Shown: positions 1-8,436, numbered from the stretch's first letter. The stretch: 34,850 bases of DNA from Rhizobium aethiopicum (GCF_014197535.1 NZ_JACIFV010000042.1:1-34850), one strand, 5' to 3'. Notes: generated from the sequence alone by a model not told the origin. Numbers and translations: made by a program.

Positions 1-177
1 GATCTCTATATCGCCTGCGGCATCTCCGGCGCCATCCAGCATCTGGCCGGCATGAAGGATAGTAAGGTGATCGTCGCCATCAACAAGGACGAGGAAGCGC
101 CGATCTTCCAGGTCGCCGACTATGGCCTCGTCGCCGATCTCTTCGACGCCCTGCCGGAATTGCAAAAGGCGCTCTGA
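1..177 (+). CDS. etfA: Electron transfer flavoprotein alpha subunit, C-terminal part (partial)
   Basis: The reading frame is open from base 1 and stops at TGA 175-177, so only the last 58 residues are visible. They include the ETF-alpha FAD-binding stretch GISGAIQHLAGM, followed by INKDEEAPIFQVADYGLVADLF, which is typical of the C-terminal flavodoxin-like domain. ETF alpha pairs with ETF beta, takes electrons from FAD/FMN dehydrogenases and passes them to ETF:quinone oxidoreductase. Its place ahead of a cupin and formaldehyde genes suggests that it serves a demethylating dehydrogenase (dimethylglycine- or N-methylproline-type) upstream of the window; that partner is inferred. The family assignment is secure. 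Confidence 0.93.
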   Translation, partial: DLYIACGISGAIQHLAGMKDSKVIVAINKDEEAPIFQVADYGLVADLFDALPELQKAL

Positions 178-192
178 GCGAGGAGACCGAAC

Positions 193-885
193 GTGGCGCG
201 TGTGGTGAGACGTCCAATCAGACCTGGTGCCGACCTTCTCCTGAACGATGAGGAAAAGCCGGCTTATATCAGGCTGCACGACCTCGGAAGGGAAAGGCGT
301 CCTCGGCCGCTGCAGGAATTTCTCAACGATATCGGCGGGCTGATGCTGTCGGCCGACGCCCCTGCCGTTGCCAGTTTCGTTGCCGGCAAGGTGCTGCAGA
401 GGCTGCTCAAGACAGGCAAGGTGCGGCCGGAGGGCGACCCTCTTCCAGGTGTGCCCGGAGGGCTGGATGACGCCATCGGCGAGCTGGCAAAATCCGGCCG
501 AAAATATGAGGCGATCGCGGGCCAGTTCAAAAGTCTCGCCGACAAGCTGCTGTGGAGGCGTGGCCGGACCGGCCCCTTTGCAAGCCTGAATTTCGGCAAC
601 ACCCACTCCCACGCCGTCCTGGTCGGTCCGGGCGGCCTGGAGGAGCGGGCGGATCTAAGAGTGGGCGTGATCTATATGGATCGCTACACCCGCTTTCCCG
701 ATCATGTTCAGACGCAGCCACGTGCCTTCATTCTGCTGTCGCCGGGGGAAATCTGCCTTGGCGATTCCCAATGGTTTTCCGCCGCGACCGGAACCGTCTT
801 CGCGAACGATGCGGGGCAATCCTTCGCGATAAGATGTACCGCCCAGCCGCTCCTCGCGGTCTGGTGTCAAGTCGAGCCGGGATGA
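193..885 (+). CDS. DMSP-lyase-like cupin protein with degenerate metal site
   Basis: The 230-residue protein starts at GTG 193, with a GAGGAGA ribosome site about 8 bases upstream, 15 bases after etfA. Residues about 135-225 read like the C-terminal cupin of the dimethylsulfoniopropionate lyase family (DddL/DddQ/DddW, PF16867): a GPGGLEERADLRVG stretch, then YTRFPDH, then a beta-rich segment ending PLLAVWCQ. In active family members the motif is HxHxxxExY plus a later His. Here H171 is kept, but the second His is Q173, the Glu is R177, the Tyr is F179 and the late His appears to be F211. DMSP lyase activity is therefore unlikely. A binding, regulatory or altered catalytic role linked to the onium-compound genes nearby is possible. 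The family call rests on remembered motif patterns; the function is unknown. Confidence 0.7.
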   Translation: MARVVRRPIRPGADLLLNDEEKPAYIRLHDLGRERRPRPLQEFLNDIGGLMLSADAPAVASFVAGKVLQRLLKTGKVRPEGDPLPGVPGGLDDAIGELAKSGRKYEAIAGQFKSLADKLLWRRGRTGPFASLNFGNTHSHAVLVGPGGLEERADLRVGVIYMDRYTRFPDHVQTQPRAFILLSPGEICLGDSQWFSAATGTVFANDAGQSFAIRCTAQPLLAVWCQVEPG

Positions 886-978
886 CGGAGGTGAGACCGA
901 AGAAAGTCGTTCCGATCTTTCTGCCGTATCTCAGCATATCTAACACCGAAATTGAATTTAATAGGGAAGGATTATCAA

Positions 979-2106
979 ATGGACGTTCGCGCCGCTGTAG
1001 CCGTTCAGGCCGGAAAGCCGCTTGAAGTGATGACCGTGCAGCTGGAGGGGCCGAAGGCCGGCGAAGTACTGGTGGAGGTCAAGGCGACCGGCATCTGCCA
1101 TACCGACGATTTCACCCTGTCGGGCGCCGATCCGGAAGGCCTGTTTCCGGCCATCCTCGGCCATGAGGGCGCCGGCATCGTCGTCGATGTCGGTCCGGGT
1201 GTGACCTCGGTCATGAAGGGCGACCATGTCATTCCGCTTTATACGCCGGAATGCCGCGAGTGTTATTCCTGCACGTCGCGCAAGACCAATCTCTGCACCT
1301 CGATCCGCGCCACCCAGGGCCAAGGCGTGATGCCGGACGGCACCTCGCGCTTCTCGATCGGCAAGGACAAGATCCATCACTATATGGGCTGCTCGACCTT
1401 TTCCAATTACACGGTGCTGCCGGAGATCGCGCTTGCCAAGATCAATCCCGACGCGCCCTTCGACAAGGTCTGCTACATCGGCTGCGGCGTCACCACCGGC
1501 ATCGGCGCCGTCATCAACACCGCCAAGGTCGAGGTCGGATCGACGGCGATCGTCTTCGGTCTCGGCGGCATCGGCCTGAACGTCTTGCAGGGGCTGCGCC
1601 TGGCCGGGGCCGACATGATCATCGGCGTCGATATCAACCCGGATCGCAAGGCCTGGGGCGAGAAGTTCGGCATGACGCATTTCGTCAACCCGAAAGAGGT
1701 CGGCGACGACATCGTTCCCTATCTGGTCAACATGACCAAGCGCAATGGCGACCTGATCGGCGGCGCCGACTACACCTTCGACTGCACCGGCAACACGAAG
1801 GTGATGCGCCAGGCGCTGGAAGCTTCGCATCGCGGCTGGGGCAAATCGGTCATCATCGGGGTGGCCGGCGCCGGCCAGGAAATCTCGACGCGGCCGTTCC
1901 AGCTGGTCACCGGCCGCAACTGGATGGGCACCGCCTTCGGCGGCGCGCGCGGCCGCACCGACGTGCCGAAGATCGTCGACTGGTACATGCAGGGCAAGAT
2001 CCAGATTGATCCGATGATCACCCACACCATGCCGCTCGAAGACATCAACAAGGGCTTCGACCTGATGCACAAGGGCGAAAGCATCCGCGGCGTGGTGGTC
2101 TACTAA
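979..2106 (+). CDS. adhC: S-(hydroxymethyl)glutathione dehydrogenase (class III alcohol dehydrogenase)
   Basis: This cytosolic zinc enzyme oxidises S-hydroxymethylglutathione, the spontaneous adduct of formaldehyde and glutathione, to S-formylglutathione with NAD. The start at ATG 979 gives 375 residues, normal for the class, and has AGGGAAGG at 963-970. Catalytic-zinc ligands C40 and H62-E63 are visible, as are the structural zinc cysteines C92, C95, C98 and C106 and a GLGGIGLNV nucleotide-binding loop. The gene is followed after two bases by S-formylglutathione hydrolase, so the two steps are co-transcribed. With Rieske-type demethylase genes at 15.7-18 kb, the likely source of formaldehyde is oxidative N-demethylation. 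Confidence 0.96.
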   Translation: MDVRAAVAVQAGKPLEVMTVQLEGPKAGEVLVEVKATGICHTDDFTLSGADPEGLFPAILGHEGAGIVVDVGPGVTSVMKGDHVIPLYTPECRECYSCTSRKTNLCTSIRATQGQGVMPDGTSRFSIGKDKIHHYMGCSTFSNYTVLPEIALAKINPDAPFDKVCYIGCGVTTGIGAVINTAKVEVGSTAIVFGLGGIGLNVLQGLRLAGADMIIGVDINPDRKAWGEKFGMTHFVNPKEVGDDIVPYLVNMTKRNGDLIGGADYTFDCTGNTKVMRQALEASHRGWGKSVIIGVAGAGQEISTRPFQLVTGRNWMGTAFGGARGRTDVPKIVDWYMQGKIQIDPMITHTMPLEDINKGFDLMHKGESIRGVVVY

Positions 2107-2108
2107 GA

Positions 2109-2945
2109 ATGAAAATGATCGCGACCGATAAGTCTTACGGCGGCACTCAGGGCGTCTACGTGAAACGCTCCGAGGCCTGCGATTGCGACATGACCTTCGC
2201 GGTGTTCGTGCCGCCGCAGGCAGCCGCGGGCAATCTGCCGGTTCTATGGTATCTGTCCGGCCTGACATGCACGCATGCCAATGTCATGGACAAGGGCGAG
2301 TATCGGCGGGTTGCCGCCGAACTCGGTCTCGTCATCGTCTGCCCGGATACCAGCCCCCGCGGTGACCACGTTCCCGATGAGCCCGACAACTGGCAGTTCG
2401 GCAAGGGAGCGGGCTTTTACGTGGACGCCACCGAGCCGCCCTATTCGGCGAATTATCGCATGTACAGCTATATCGTCGACGAGCTGCCGCGGCTCCTTGC
2501 TGCGGAATTCCCGGTCGACATGGACCGTCAGGGGATCTTCGGTCACTCGATGGGCGGACACGGCGCGATCACGATCGCGCTCAAAAACCCGGACCGCTTC
2601 CGCAGCTGCTCGGCCTTTGCGCCGATCAGCCATCCTTCGGTCTCCGGCTGGTCGAAGCCGGCCCTGCGGAAATATCTCGGCGCCGATGAGGCGACCTGGC
2701 GGGCCTATGACGCCTGCTCGCTGATCGAGGACGGGCATCGCTTCCCCGAACTGCTCGTCGACCAGGGAACGGTGGATAGCTTCCTCGAAGACGGATTGCG
2801 CCCCGACGAGCTGAGACAAGCCTGCGAGGCGGCTGATATCAACCTCAAGCTTCGCATGCAGGAAGGCTACGGCCATTCCTACTTCTTCATTTCGACATTC
2901 ATGGAAGACCATCTGCGCTGGCATGCGCAGAAGCTGACAAACTAG
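2109..2945 (+). CDS. fghA: S-formylglutathione hydrolase
   Basis: This serine esterase of the alpha/beta-hydrolase fold splits S-formylglutathione into formate and glutathione, the second step of glutathione-dependent formaldehyde oxidation. It has 278 residues, the usual length. The nucleophile is S147 in GHSMGGHG. The Asp of the triad is probably D223 in the VDQGTVDSF segment, and the His is H256 in YGHSYFF. The N-terminal LWYLSGLTCTHANVM stretch is a family hallmark. The start at 2109 lies two bases after the adhC stop and lacks a strong ribosome site, so translational coupling is likely; ATG 2115 is an alternative. Confidence 0.95.
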   Translation: MKMIATDKSYGGTQGVYVKRSEACDCDMTFAVFVPPQAAAGNLPVLWYLSGLTCTHANVMDKGEYRRVAAELGLVIVCPDTSPRGDHVPDEPDNWQFGKGAGFYVDATEPPYSANYRMYSYIVDELPRLLAAEFPVDMDRQGIFGHSMGGHGAITIALKNPDRFRSCSAFAPISHPSVSGWSKPALRKYLGADEATWRAYDACSLIEDGHRFPELLVDQGTVDSFLEDGLRPDELRQACEAADINLKLRMQEGYGHSYFFISTFMEDHLRWHAQKLTN

Positions 2946-2995
2946 TTGCAGAGCTCGGCCGGGCATTTCGCAAACGGCCAGGGAGGAGAGAAGCA

Positions 2996-3568
2996 ATGAC
3001 CAGCATAGCCATACATCCGGCAGTGGATTCGGGCTTTCGAGCGACTGACGCTGCTTTCGCAGGCGGAACGCTTGTCTGCAACTGCACGAGCAATCCGGTC
3101 AAAGTGAGGATCAAAGGTGACATCGCGCACAACCACGTCTGCGGCTGCACCAAGTGCTGGAAGCCGAAAGGCGCCGTCTTCTCGGTTGTGGCCGTAGCGC
3201 CGACCGAAAGCGTCGAGGTGCTGGAAAACGGCGACAAGCTCGCTGTCGTCGATTCAGCCGCCTTGATTCAGCGGCATGCCTGCAAGGAGTGCGGGGTGCA
3301 TATGTACGGGCCGGTCGAGCGCGAACATCCTTTCCAGGGATTGTCCTTCGTCCATCCGGAGCGCTTCCAGGAGGGCGGCTGGGCAAAGCCGACTTTTGCG
3401 GCCTTCGTATCGTCGATCATCGAAAGAGGCTTCGATCCCTCGAAGATGGACGCCGTCAGGGCGCAGTTGAAAGCATCGGGCCTCGAGCCCTATGATTGCC
3501 TCTCGCCCGGCCTGATGGACTATATCGCCACCTGGACCGCCAAGAAGAGCGGCGCCCTAGCCGCGTAA
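2996..3568 (+). CDS. gfa: Glutathione-dependent formaldehyde-activating enzyme (Gfa/CENP-V fold)
   Basis: The protein has 190 residues, matching Gfa, first described in Paracoccus denitrificans, which was proposed to speed formation of S-hydroxymethylglutathione from formaldehyde and glutathione. Zinc-binding cysteines are visible: C28 and C30 (VCNC), C49, C51 and C54 (CGCTKC), and C96 and C99 (ACKECG), followed by HMYG. A strong GGGAGGAGAG ribosome site precedes ATG 2996. It is the third gene of the formaldehyde set, 50 bases after fghA, and is followed directly by a strong hairpin. The true physiological role of Gfa proteins is debated; the family assignment is secure. Confidence 0.93.
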   Translation: MTSIAIHPAVDSGFRATDAAFAGGTLVCNCTSNPVKVRIKGDIAHNHVCGCTKCWKPKGAVFSVVAVAPTESVEVLENGDKLAVVDSAALIQRHACKECGVHMYGPVEREHPFQGLSFVHPERFQEGGWAKPTFAAFVSSIIERGFDPSKMDAVRAQLKASGLEPYDCLSPGLMDYIATWTAKKSGALAA

Positions 3569-3574
3569 TTTTTC

Positions 3575-3599
3575 GGGGGGCGCCGAACAGGCGCTCCCC
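3575..3599 (+). terminator. GC-rich hairpin after gfa, possible terminator
   Basis: An inverted repeat of ten bases, GGGGGGCGCC and GGCGCTCCCC, with one G-T pair and a five-base GAACA loop begins seven bases after the gfa stop codon. No T-run follows the stem on the plus strand (the T-run lies before it), so it is not a textbook intrinsic terminator. It probably marks the end of the formaldehyde operon or protects the 3' end of its mRNA. Confidence 0.5.
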
Positions 3600-3870
3600 G
3601 GATGCCGCCGCCATCCGCATGTCGGAACCTCCAGCGATGGCCGGCGCTTGCGGCTCTTGAAGCCCGATGATCGATCTCGGCCGGAGCCAAGCCCACCGAC
3701 CTACCACGAGAATGCATGAGACGAACTCCGCGGAGGCTGCCTCCGGCGGAGCTTTTGTCGTGCCCGTCACTTCCAAAATTAGCAGCGGCATCAAGCGTCC
3801 ATCGGTGAAAAGGGTCTTCCTACCGTGGCTCTCAAACGCCCCGTCGATTGTGTAATCAACAAATTTTTAA
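3600..3870. other. Non-coding stretch between gfa and gntR operator
   Basis: No convincing gene is present. Short open frames here lack a ribosome site and family resemblance. The last 30 bases turn AT-rich ahead of the GntR operator and probably contain the promoter of the following operon; no clear -35/-10 pair could be assigned. Confidence 0.5.
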
Positions 3871-3889
3871 TGTGTACATAGAGTACACA
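3871..3889. promoter_or_regulatory. Probable GntR operator (TGTGTAC-N5-GTACACA)
   Basis: A perfect inverted repeat with seven-base arms, TGTGTAC and GTACACA, separated by ATAGA, sits in an AT-rich island 70 bases before the gntR start. Size and symmetry suit a dimeric FCD-type GntR repressor, and the position suits autoregulation of the whole downstream operon. No other site of this quality was noticed in the spacer. Confidence 0.65.
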
Positions 3890-3958
3890 ATTATTGACTG
3901 TGACCGGGCGGCGTGTCATCTTTCCCAGCGTAGAGCAACAAACGGCCGGAGATCGACG

Positions 3959-4675
3959 ATGGCGAAGACACCGAAGAGCAATCTCTACGAAGACCTGAAA
4001 CGCCAGATTCTGACGATGGAGCTGGATCCGGATGCCGATCTGGACGAAGCCAGTCTGAGCGAGAAGTACGGGCTGTCGCGCACCCCGGTGCGGGACATAT
4101 TCCGGCGCCTTGCCGGCGAGGGCTATATCGACATCCGCGAGAACAGGGGTGCGCGGGTCATTCCCATGAACCACTCGACGCTGCGCAATTTCTTCCTTGT
4201 CGCGCCTATGATCTATGCGGCGATCGGCCGCCTCGCCGTGCAGAACTTCAAGCCCGCGCAGCTTGTCGACCTGAGGCAGACCCAGGAACGGTTCCGGGCC
4301 GCCAGCGAGACCAAGGACCCGCTGGCGATGGTTCTGGAGAACAATCGCTTTCATGAAATCTTCGGTGAGATGTCGGGCAACGACTATCTGCAGCCGAGCC
4401 TCGGACGGCTGCTCATCGACCACGCGCGCATCGGCCACACCTTCTTCCGGCCGAGAAACGATGACATGCGGCGGCGGCTGCGAATTGCCGTCGACCATCA
4501 TGACGGCTTCATCGAGGCTCTCGGCGCTCACGACGAGAGCGCCGTCGTCGACCTCGTCTTCGAACACTGGGAACTGTCTCGCGAGAACATGGAGATGTTC
4601 ATCGCCCCGCAAGGCCTCAAGGCGGATGCCCATCTCGGCGGTCCGGCCACGCAATTATTGGAGAAGTCATCGTGA
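3959..4675 (+). CDS. GntR-family transcriptional regulator, FCD subfamily
   Basis: The protein has 238 residues from ATG 3959, with GGAG about ten bases upstream. An open frame continues upstream to 3848, but that extension would run through the operator and is rejected. Residues about 8-75 form a winged helix-turn-helix (LSEKYGLSRTPVRDIFRRL). Residues about 85-220 form the all-helical FCD ligand domain, with the typical metal-site pattern NNRFHEIF, HARIGHTFF and HHDGFIEAL. Such proteins usually repress a catabolic operon and release DNA on binding a pathway intermediate. It overlaps the next gene by GTGA, so it is the first gene of the catabolic and transport operon. By position it resembles the rhizobial hydroxyproline repressor HypS, but the effector is unknown. 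Confidence 0.9.
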   Translation: MAKTPKSNLYEDLKRQILTMELDPDADLDEASLSEKYGLSRTPVRDIFRRLAGEGYIDIRENRGARVIPMNHSTLRNFFLVAPMIYAAIGRLAVQNFKPAQLVDLRQTQERFRAASETKDPLAMVLENNRFHEIFGEMSGNDYLQPSLGRLLIDHARIGHTFFRPRNDDMRRRLRIAVDHHDGFIEALGAHDESAVVDLVFEHWELSRENMEMFIAPQGLKADAHLGGPATQLLEKSS

Positions 4676-5583
4676 AATTTGAGGGGATCTATACGCCGGC
4701 GGTGACGCCGTTCGATAAGAACGGGCAGATCGACCGGGCCGGGTTTGCCGCCGTGCTCGAGTCGCTGATCGAGGCGGGCGTTCACGGCATCATCGTCGGC
4801 GGCTCGACGGGCGAATACTACGCTCAGAGCAGCCAGGAACGTTACGAACTCGCGGCCTATGCGAAGGAGGTGATCGGGACGCGGCTGCCGCTCATCATCG
4901 GCACCGGCGCCACGCGGACCGAGGATTCGGCCGAATACGCCAAATCGGCAAAGGAAATCGGCGCTGATGCGATCCTGGTATCGTCACCGCCCTATGCGCT
5001 GCCGACCGAACGCGAAAACGCCGTCCACGCCCTGACGGTCGATCGCGCCGCGAACCTGCCGATCATGCTCTACAACTATCCTGCCCGGATGGGTGTGGTG
5101 ATGGGCGAGGAGTATTTTTCCCGCGTCGGCAAGTCGAAGAACGTCGTCGCCATCAAGGAAAGCTCCGGCGACATGGGCAATCTTCACCTGCTCGCCCGGA
5201 GGTTCCCGCACATCTCGCTCTCCTGCGGCTGGGACGACCAGGCGCTCGAATTCTTCGCATGGGGTGCGAAGAGCTGGGTTTGCGCCGGCTCCAATTTCCT
5301 GCCGCGTGAGCATGTCGCCCTCTATGAGGCCTGCGTCGTCGAGAAGAACTTTGACAAGGGCCGGGCGATCATGAGCGCGATGCTGCCGCTGATGGATTTC
5401 CTCGAATGCGGCAAGTTCGTCCAGTCGATCAAGCACGGCTGCGAGATCATCGGCCTGAAGGCCGGCCCGGTACGCGCGCCGCTGCGCGGACTGAACTCCG
5501 AAGAGAAAAGAACCCTTCAGACCGTCGTTTCCACGTTGAAGCGCACGGTCGGCCAGATCACGTCGGGAGTCAACCATGCATGA
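4672..5583 (+). CDS. Dihydrodipicolinate synthase-fold lyase/deaminase (HypD-like)
   Basis: The 303-residue protein starts at GTG 4672 inside the gntR stop (GTGA overlap). It is a class I aldolase-fold member with Schiff-base K162 in IKESSGD, Y134 in YNYP and the GGSTGEYY loop (residues 43-50) that binds a carboxylate. In rhizobial hydroxyproline pathways a paralogue deaminates 1-pyrroline-4-hydroxy-2-carboxylate to 2-oxoglutarate semialdehyde. The immediate neighbours, an aldehyde dehydrogenase and a FAD amine oxidase, fit that chemistry. It is unlikely to be the lysine-biosynthesis DapA because of this context. The exact substrate cannot be read from the sequence. Confidence 0.85.
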   Translation: MKFEGIYTPAVTPFDKNGQIDRAGFAAVLESLIEAGVHGIIVGGSTGEYYAQSSQERYELAAYAKEVIGTRLPLIIGTGATRTEDSAEYAKSAKEIGADAILVSSPPYALPTERENAVHALTVDRAANLPIMLYNYPARMGVVMGEEYFSRVGKSKNVVAIKESSGDMGNLHLLARRFPHISLSCGWDDQALEFFAWGAKSWVCAGSNFLPREHVALYEACVVEKNFDKGRAIMSAMLPLMDFLECGKFVQSIKHGCEIIGLKAGPVRAPLRGLNSEEKRTLQTVVSTLKRTVGQITSGVNHA

Positions 5584-7093
5584 ACCCTTGACCGCAGCCG
5601 AATACAAGGCGATCGCCGCCGGTCTTCAACTTCCGACGAATGCCTTCATCGATGGCGCGTTCCGTCCGGCAAATTCCGGCAAGACCTTCACCTCCACCAA
5701 CCCTGCGACAGGCGAGGTCCTTGCCGAGATCGCAGCCTGTGATTCCAGCGACGTCGATTTCGCCGTCGAAAAGGCGAGGCAAGCGTTTGACGACGGTCGC
5801 TGGCGGCATCTCTCCCCGGGCGAGCGCAAGGAAGTGTTGCTGAAGCTCGCCAAGCTCATGGAGCAGAACAGGCACGAACTCGCCGTTCTGGAAAGCCTCG
5901 ACAGCGGCAAGCCGGTGCGCGAATGCCAGACGGTCGACGTTCCCGATACCATTCACACGATCCGCTGGCACGCCGAACTCATCGACAAGATCTACGACAA
6001 CACCAACAATGTCGGCGCCAATGCGTTGGCCATGGTGGTGCGCGAGCCGATCGGCGTCGTTGGCTGTGTTTTGCCGTGGAACTTCCCGCTGCTGATGCTG
6101 GCCTGGAAGATCGGCCCGGCGCTCGCCGCCGGCTGCTCGGTCATCGTCAAGCCGGCGCAGGAAACGACGCTCACGACGCTGCGCGTCGCCGAGCTTGCCC
6201 ATGAGGCAGGTATTCCGGCTGGTGTGTTCAACGTCGTTACCGGCTCCGGCCGGGAGGTCGGCGAACCGATCGGCCTGCACATGGACGTCGATATGGTGGC
6301 CTTCACCGGGTCGACGCCGACCGGCCGCCGCTTCCTGCGTTATGCCGCCGACTCGAACCTCAAGAAGGTCGTGCTCGAATGCGGCGGCAAGAATCCGGCG
6401 GTGGTGCTGGCCGATGCCGAAGACCTCGATCTCGTCGCCGAGCAGGTGGTCAACGGCGCCTTCTGGAACATGGGCGAGAACTGCTCGGCCACGTCGCGCC
6501 TGATCGTCCATGCCAGCATTAAGGACGAACTGCTGCAGCGTATCGGCGCCTATATGCGCGAATGGAAGACGGGCGATCCGCTGAACCCGGAAAACCGTAT
6601 CGGTGCACTCGTCAGCAAGACCCATTTCGAGAAGGTGAAATCCTTCCTCGATGACGTGAAGACCGAAAAACTCTCGCTCGCCCATGGCGGTGAGACTTAT
6701 GAAGGGGTCTTCATCGAGCCGACGGTGGTCGATGGCGTCACGCCGAAGAGCCGGCTGTTCCAGGAGGAAATTTTTGGCCCCATCCTTTCGGTCACCACCT
6801 TCGAAAACCTGGCCGAGGCCACCGCACTTGCCAATGACACCAATTACGGCCTGACCGCGTCGATCTATACCGGCAGTCTGCGCAACGCGATCCGGCTCTC
6901 CCGCGACATTCGCGCCGGCCTCGTCACCGTCAATTGCTTCGGTGAGGGCGATGCCTCGACCCCCTTCGGCGGCTACAAGGAGTCCGGTTTCGGCGGTCGC
7001 GACAAGTCGGTCTTCGCCCACGACAATTATTGCGAGCTCAAGACCATCTGGATCGACATATCCGAACGGTCGGTCGACGAGACGATCCGATGA
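5576..7093 (+). CDS. NAD(P)-dependent aldehyde dehydrogenase
   Basis: This 505-residue aldehyde dehydrogenase has the oxyanion and cofactor segment PWNFPLLMLAWK, the general base Glu in LECGGKNP and the catalytic Cys in GENCSATSR. It overlaps the upstream lyase gene by eight bases. Overall it resembles the PuuC/betaine-aldehyde group. In context it probably oxidises 2-oxoglutarate semialdehyde to 2-oxoglutarate, or another aldehyde released by the adjacent FAD oxidase. The aldehyde specificity is inferred from neighbours only; the enzyme class is certain. Confidence 0.93.
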   Translation: MHEPLTAAEYKAIAAGLQLPTNAFIDGAFRPANSGKTFTSTNPATGEVLAEIAACDSSDVDFAVEKARQAFDDGRWRHLSPGERKEVLLKLAKLMEQNRHELAVLESLDSGKPVRECQTVDVPDTIHTIRWHAELIDKIYDNTNNVGANALAMVVREPIGVVGCVLPWNFPLLMLAWKIGPALAAGCSVIVKPAQETTLTTLRVAELAHEAGIPAGVFNVVTGSGREVGEPIGLHMDVDMVAFTGSTPTGRRFLRYAADSNLKKVVLECGGKNPAVVLADAEDLDLVAEQVVNGAFWNMGENCSATSRLIVHASIKDELLQRIGAYMREWKTGDPLNPENRIGALVSKTHFEKVKSFLDDVKTEKLSLAHGGETYEGVFIEPTVVDGVTPKSRLFQEEIFGPILSVTTFENLAEATALANDTNYGLTASIYTGSLRNAIRLSRDIRAGLVTVNCFGEGDASTPFGGYKESGFGGRDKSVFAHDNYCELKTIWIDISERSVDETIR

Positions 7094-8436
7094 CTCCTCA
7101 TGTGATCAAGCACCTGCCGATCGATACCGGCGTTTCGGGATGGGAGGCGACCAGCGAACGCGCCTTTCCCGTAACGGCGCTTGAGCACGACATTACCGCC
7201 GACTGGCTGATCATCGGCGGCGGATTTGCCGGTCTGTCGGCGGCGCGCCGCCTCTCGCAGTCGCGGCCCCAGGACAAAATCGTCATCCTGGAGGCCCGCG
7301 AACTCGCCAAGGGTCCGGCCGGAAGGAATTCCGGCTTCATGATCGACGTGCCGCATAATCTGTCGTCGGGCGAGTATTCGGTCGCCGACGAAGCAGCGAC
7401 GAAGGACGAGATTCGCCAGAACCGTCTGGCGATCTCCTTTGCCGCCGACGCCGCAGCCGAATACGGCCTGTCCGCAGAGACCTTCGATCCGGCGGGCAAG
7501 GTGAATGCCGCGGCTTCCGAGCGGGGGCTGGGGCTCAACGACAACTACCGGAAGTCGCTCGAAAAGATCGGCGAGGAACATCGCGTTCTCGACGCCGATC
7601 AGATGCGGGAGATGACAGGCTCGCGTTACTATCTCGGCGGGCTCTATACGCCCGGTGCCGTGATGATCCAGCCAGCCGATTATATTCGCGGCCTGGCACG
7701 CGGGCTTTCCTCGAAAGTCACGATTCACGAGCATTCGCCGGTTCTGGAGCTTGCGCGCGACGGCCGAACCTGGCGGGCAAAGACCGCGCGTGGTTCCGTT
7801 TCTGCGCCCAAGGTCATTCTGGGTGTAAACGGCCATATTCAGAGCTTCGGCCACTTCCGGGGCCGGCTGATGCACATCTTCACCTATGCGTCGATGACAT
7901 CGGCCTTTTCCCAGAACGAATTCGGCGGCGATGTCACCGGCGTCGATCGATGGGCGCTGCTGCCGGCCGATCCGATGGGCGCAACGGTGCGCAAGATCAC
8001 CAAGAACGGGCTTTCGCGAATCGTCGTCAGGACCAGGTTCACCTACGACCCGAGCCTCAAAGTATCGGAGAAGCGGGTCGCCGGCATTGCGGCCGAACAG
8101 CGCCGCTCGTTCGATGTCCGGTTCCCCGGGCTGGAGCGCCTTCCGATGGAGTACAGCTGGGCGGGTGCACTCTGCCTCAGCCGAAACCATGTGCCGGCGT
8201 TCGGTGAAGTCGAGGAAGGGCTCTTTTCCGCTTGCTGCGAAAACGGTCTCGGCACCGTCAAGAGCACCTTTGCCGGCATGATGGCCGCAGATCTTGCGAC
8301 GGGAGCCGCAAGCCCCGAGCTCGACACATACAAGAACCAGCCGGAACCGACGAAATTGCCGCCCGAGCCCATCGCATGGCTCGGCATCAACTCGGTCATC
8401 CGCTTTCAGGAATTGCGAGCCGGCCGCGAGGGATGA
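7090..8436 (+). CDS. FAD-dependent amine/D-amino-acid oxidoreductase (DAO family)
   Basis: The start is taken at ATG 7090, which overlaps the aldehyde dehydrogenase stop as ATGA, giving 448 residues. A longer in-frame start at 7030 would sit inside the previous gene. The FAD dinucleotide motif GGGFAGLSAARRL is at about residue 40, followed by the acidic-residue strand VILEA and the PAGRNSGFMID segment found in PuuB-like gamma-glutamylputrescine oxidoreductases. Such enzymes oxidise secondary or primary amines. Here it could act as a D-hydroxyproline dehydrogenase (HypO-like) or oxidise an N-methylated intermediate. Its place between the ALDH and the betaine-type importer supports a catabolic role. 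Confidence 0.88.
   Translation: MTPHVIKHLPIDTGVSGWEATSERAFPVTALEHDITADWLIIGGGFAGLSAARRLSQSRPQDKIVILEARELAKGPAGRNSGFMIDVPHNLSSGEYSVADEAATKDEIRQNRLAISFAADAAAEYGLSAETFDPAGKVNAAASERGLGLNDNYRKSLEKIGEEHRVLDADQMREMTGSRYYLGGLYTPGAVMIQPADYIRGLARGLSSKVTIHEHSPVLELARDGRTWRAKTARGSVSAPKVILGVNGHIQSFGHFRGRLMHIFTYASMTSAFSQNEFGGDVTGVDRWALLPADPMGATVRKITKNGLSRIVVRTRFTYDPSLKVSEKRVAGIAAEQRRSFDVRFPGLERLPMEYSWAGALCLSRNHVPAFGEVEEGLFSACCENGLGTVKSTFAGMMAADLATGAASPELDTYKNQPEPTKLPPEPIAWLGINSVIRFQELRAGREG

Noticed and set aside
958..2268. Minus-strand open frame of about 436 codons opposite adhC
   Set aside because: Antisense shadow of adhC; the composition is typical of reverse-frame translation and no domain is recognisable.
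3667..3855. A 62-codon open frame in the gfa-gntR spacer
   Set aside because: No ribosome site, no family resemblance, and it runs into the AT-rich promoter region of gntR.
4672..5583. Housekeeping dihydrodipicolinate synthase (dapA)
   Set aside because: The gene overlaps a GntR regulator and an aldehyde dehydrogenase in a catabolic operon; the fold is shared, but the context argues against lysine biosynthesis.
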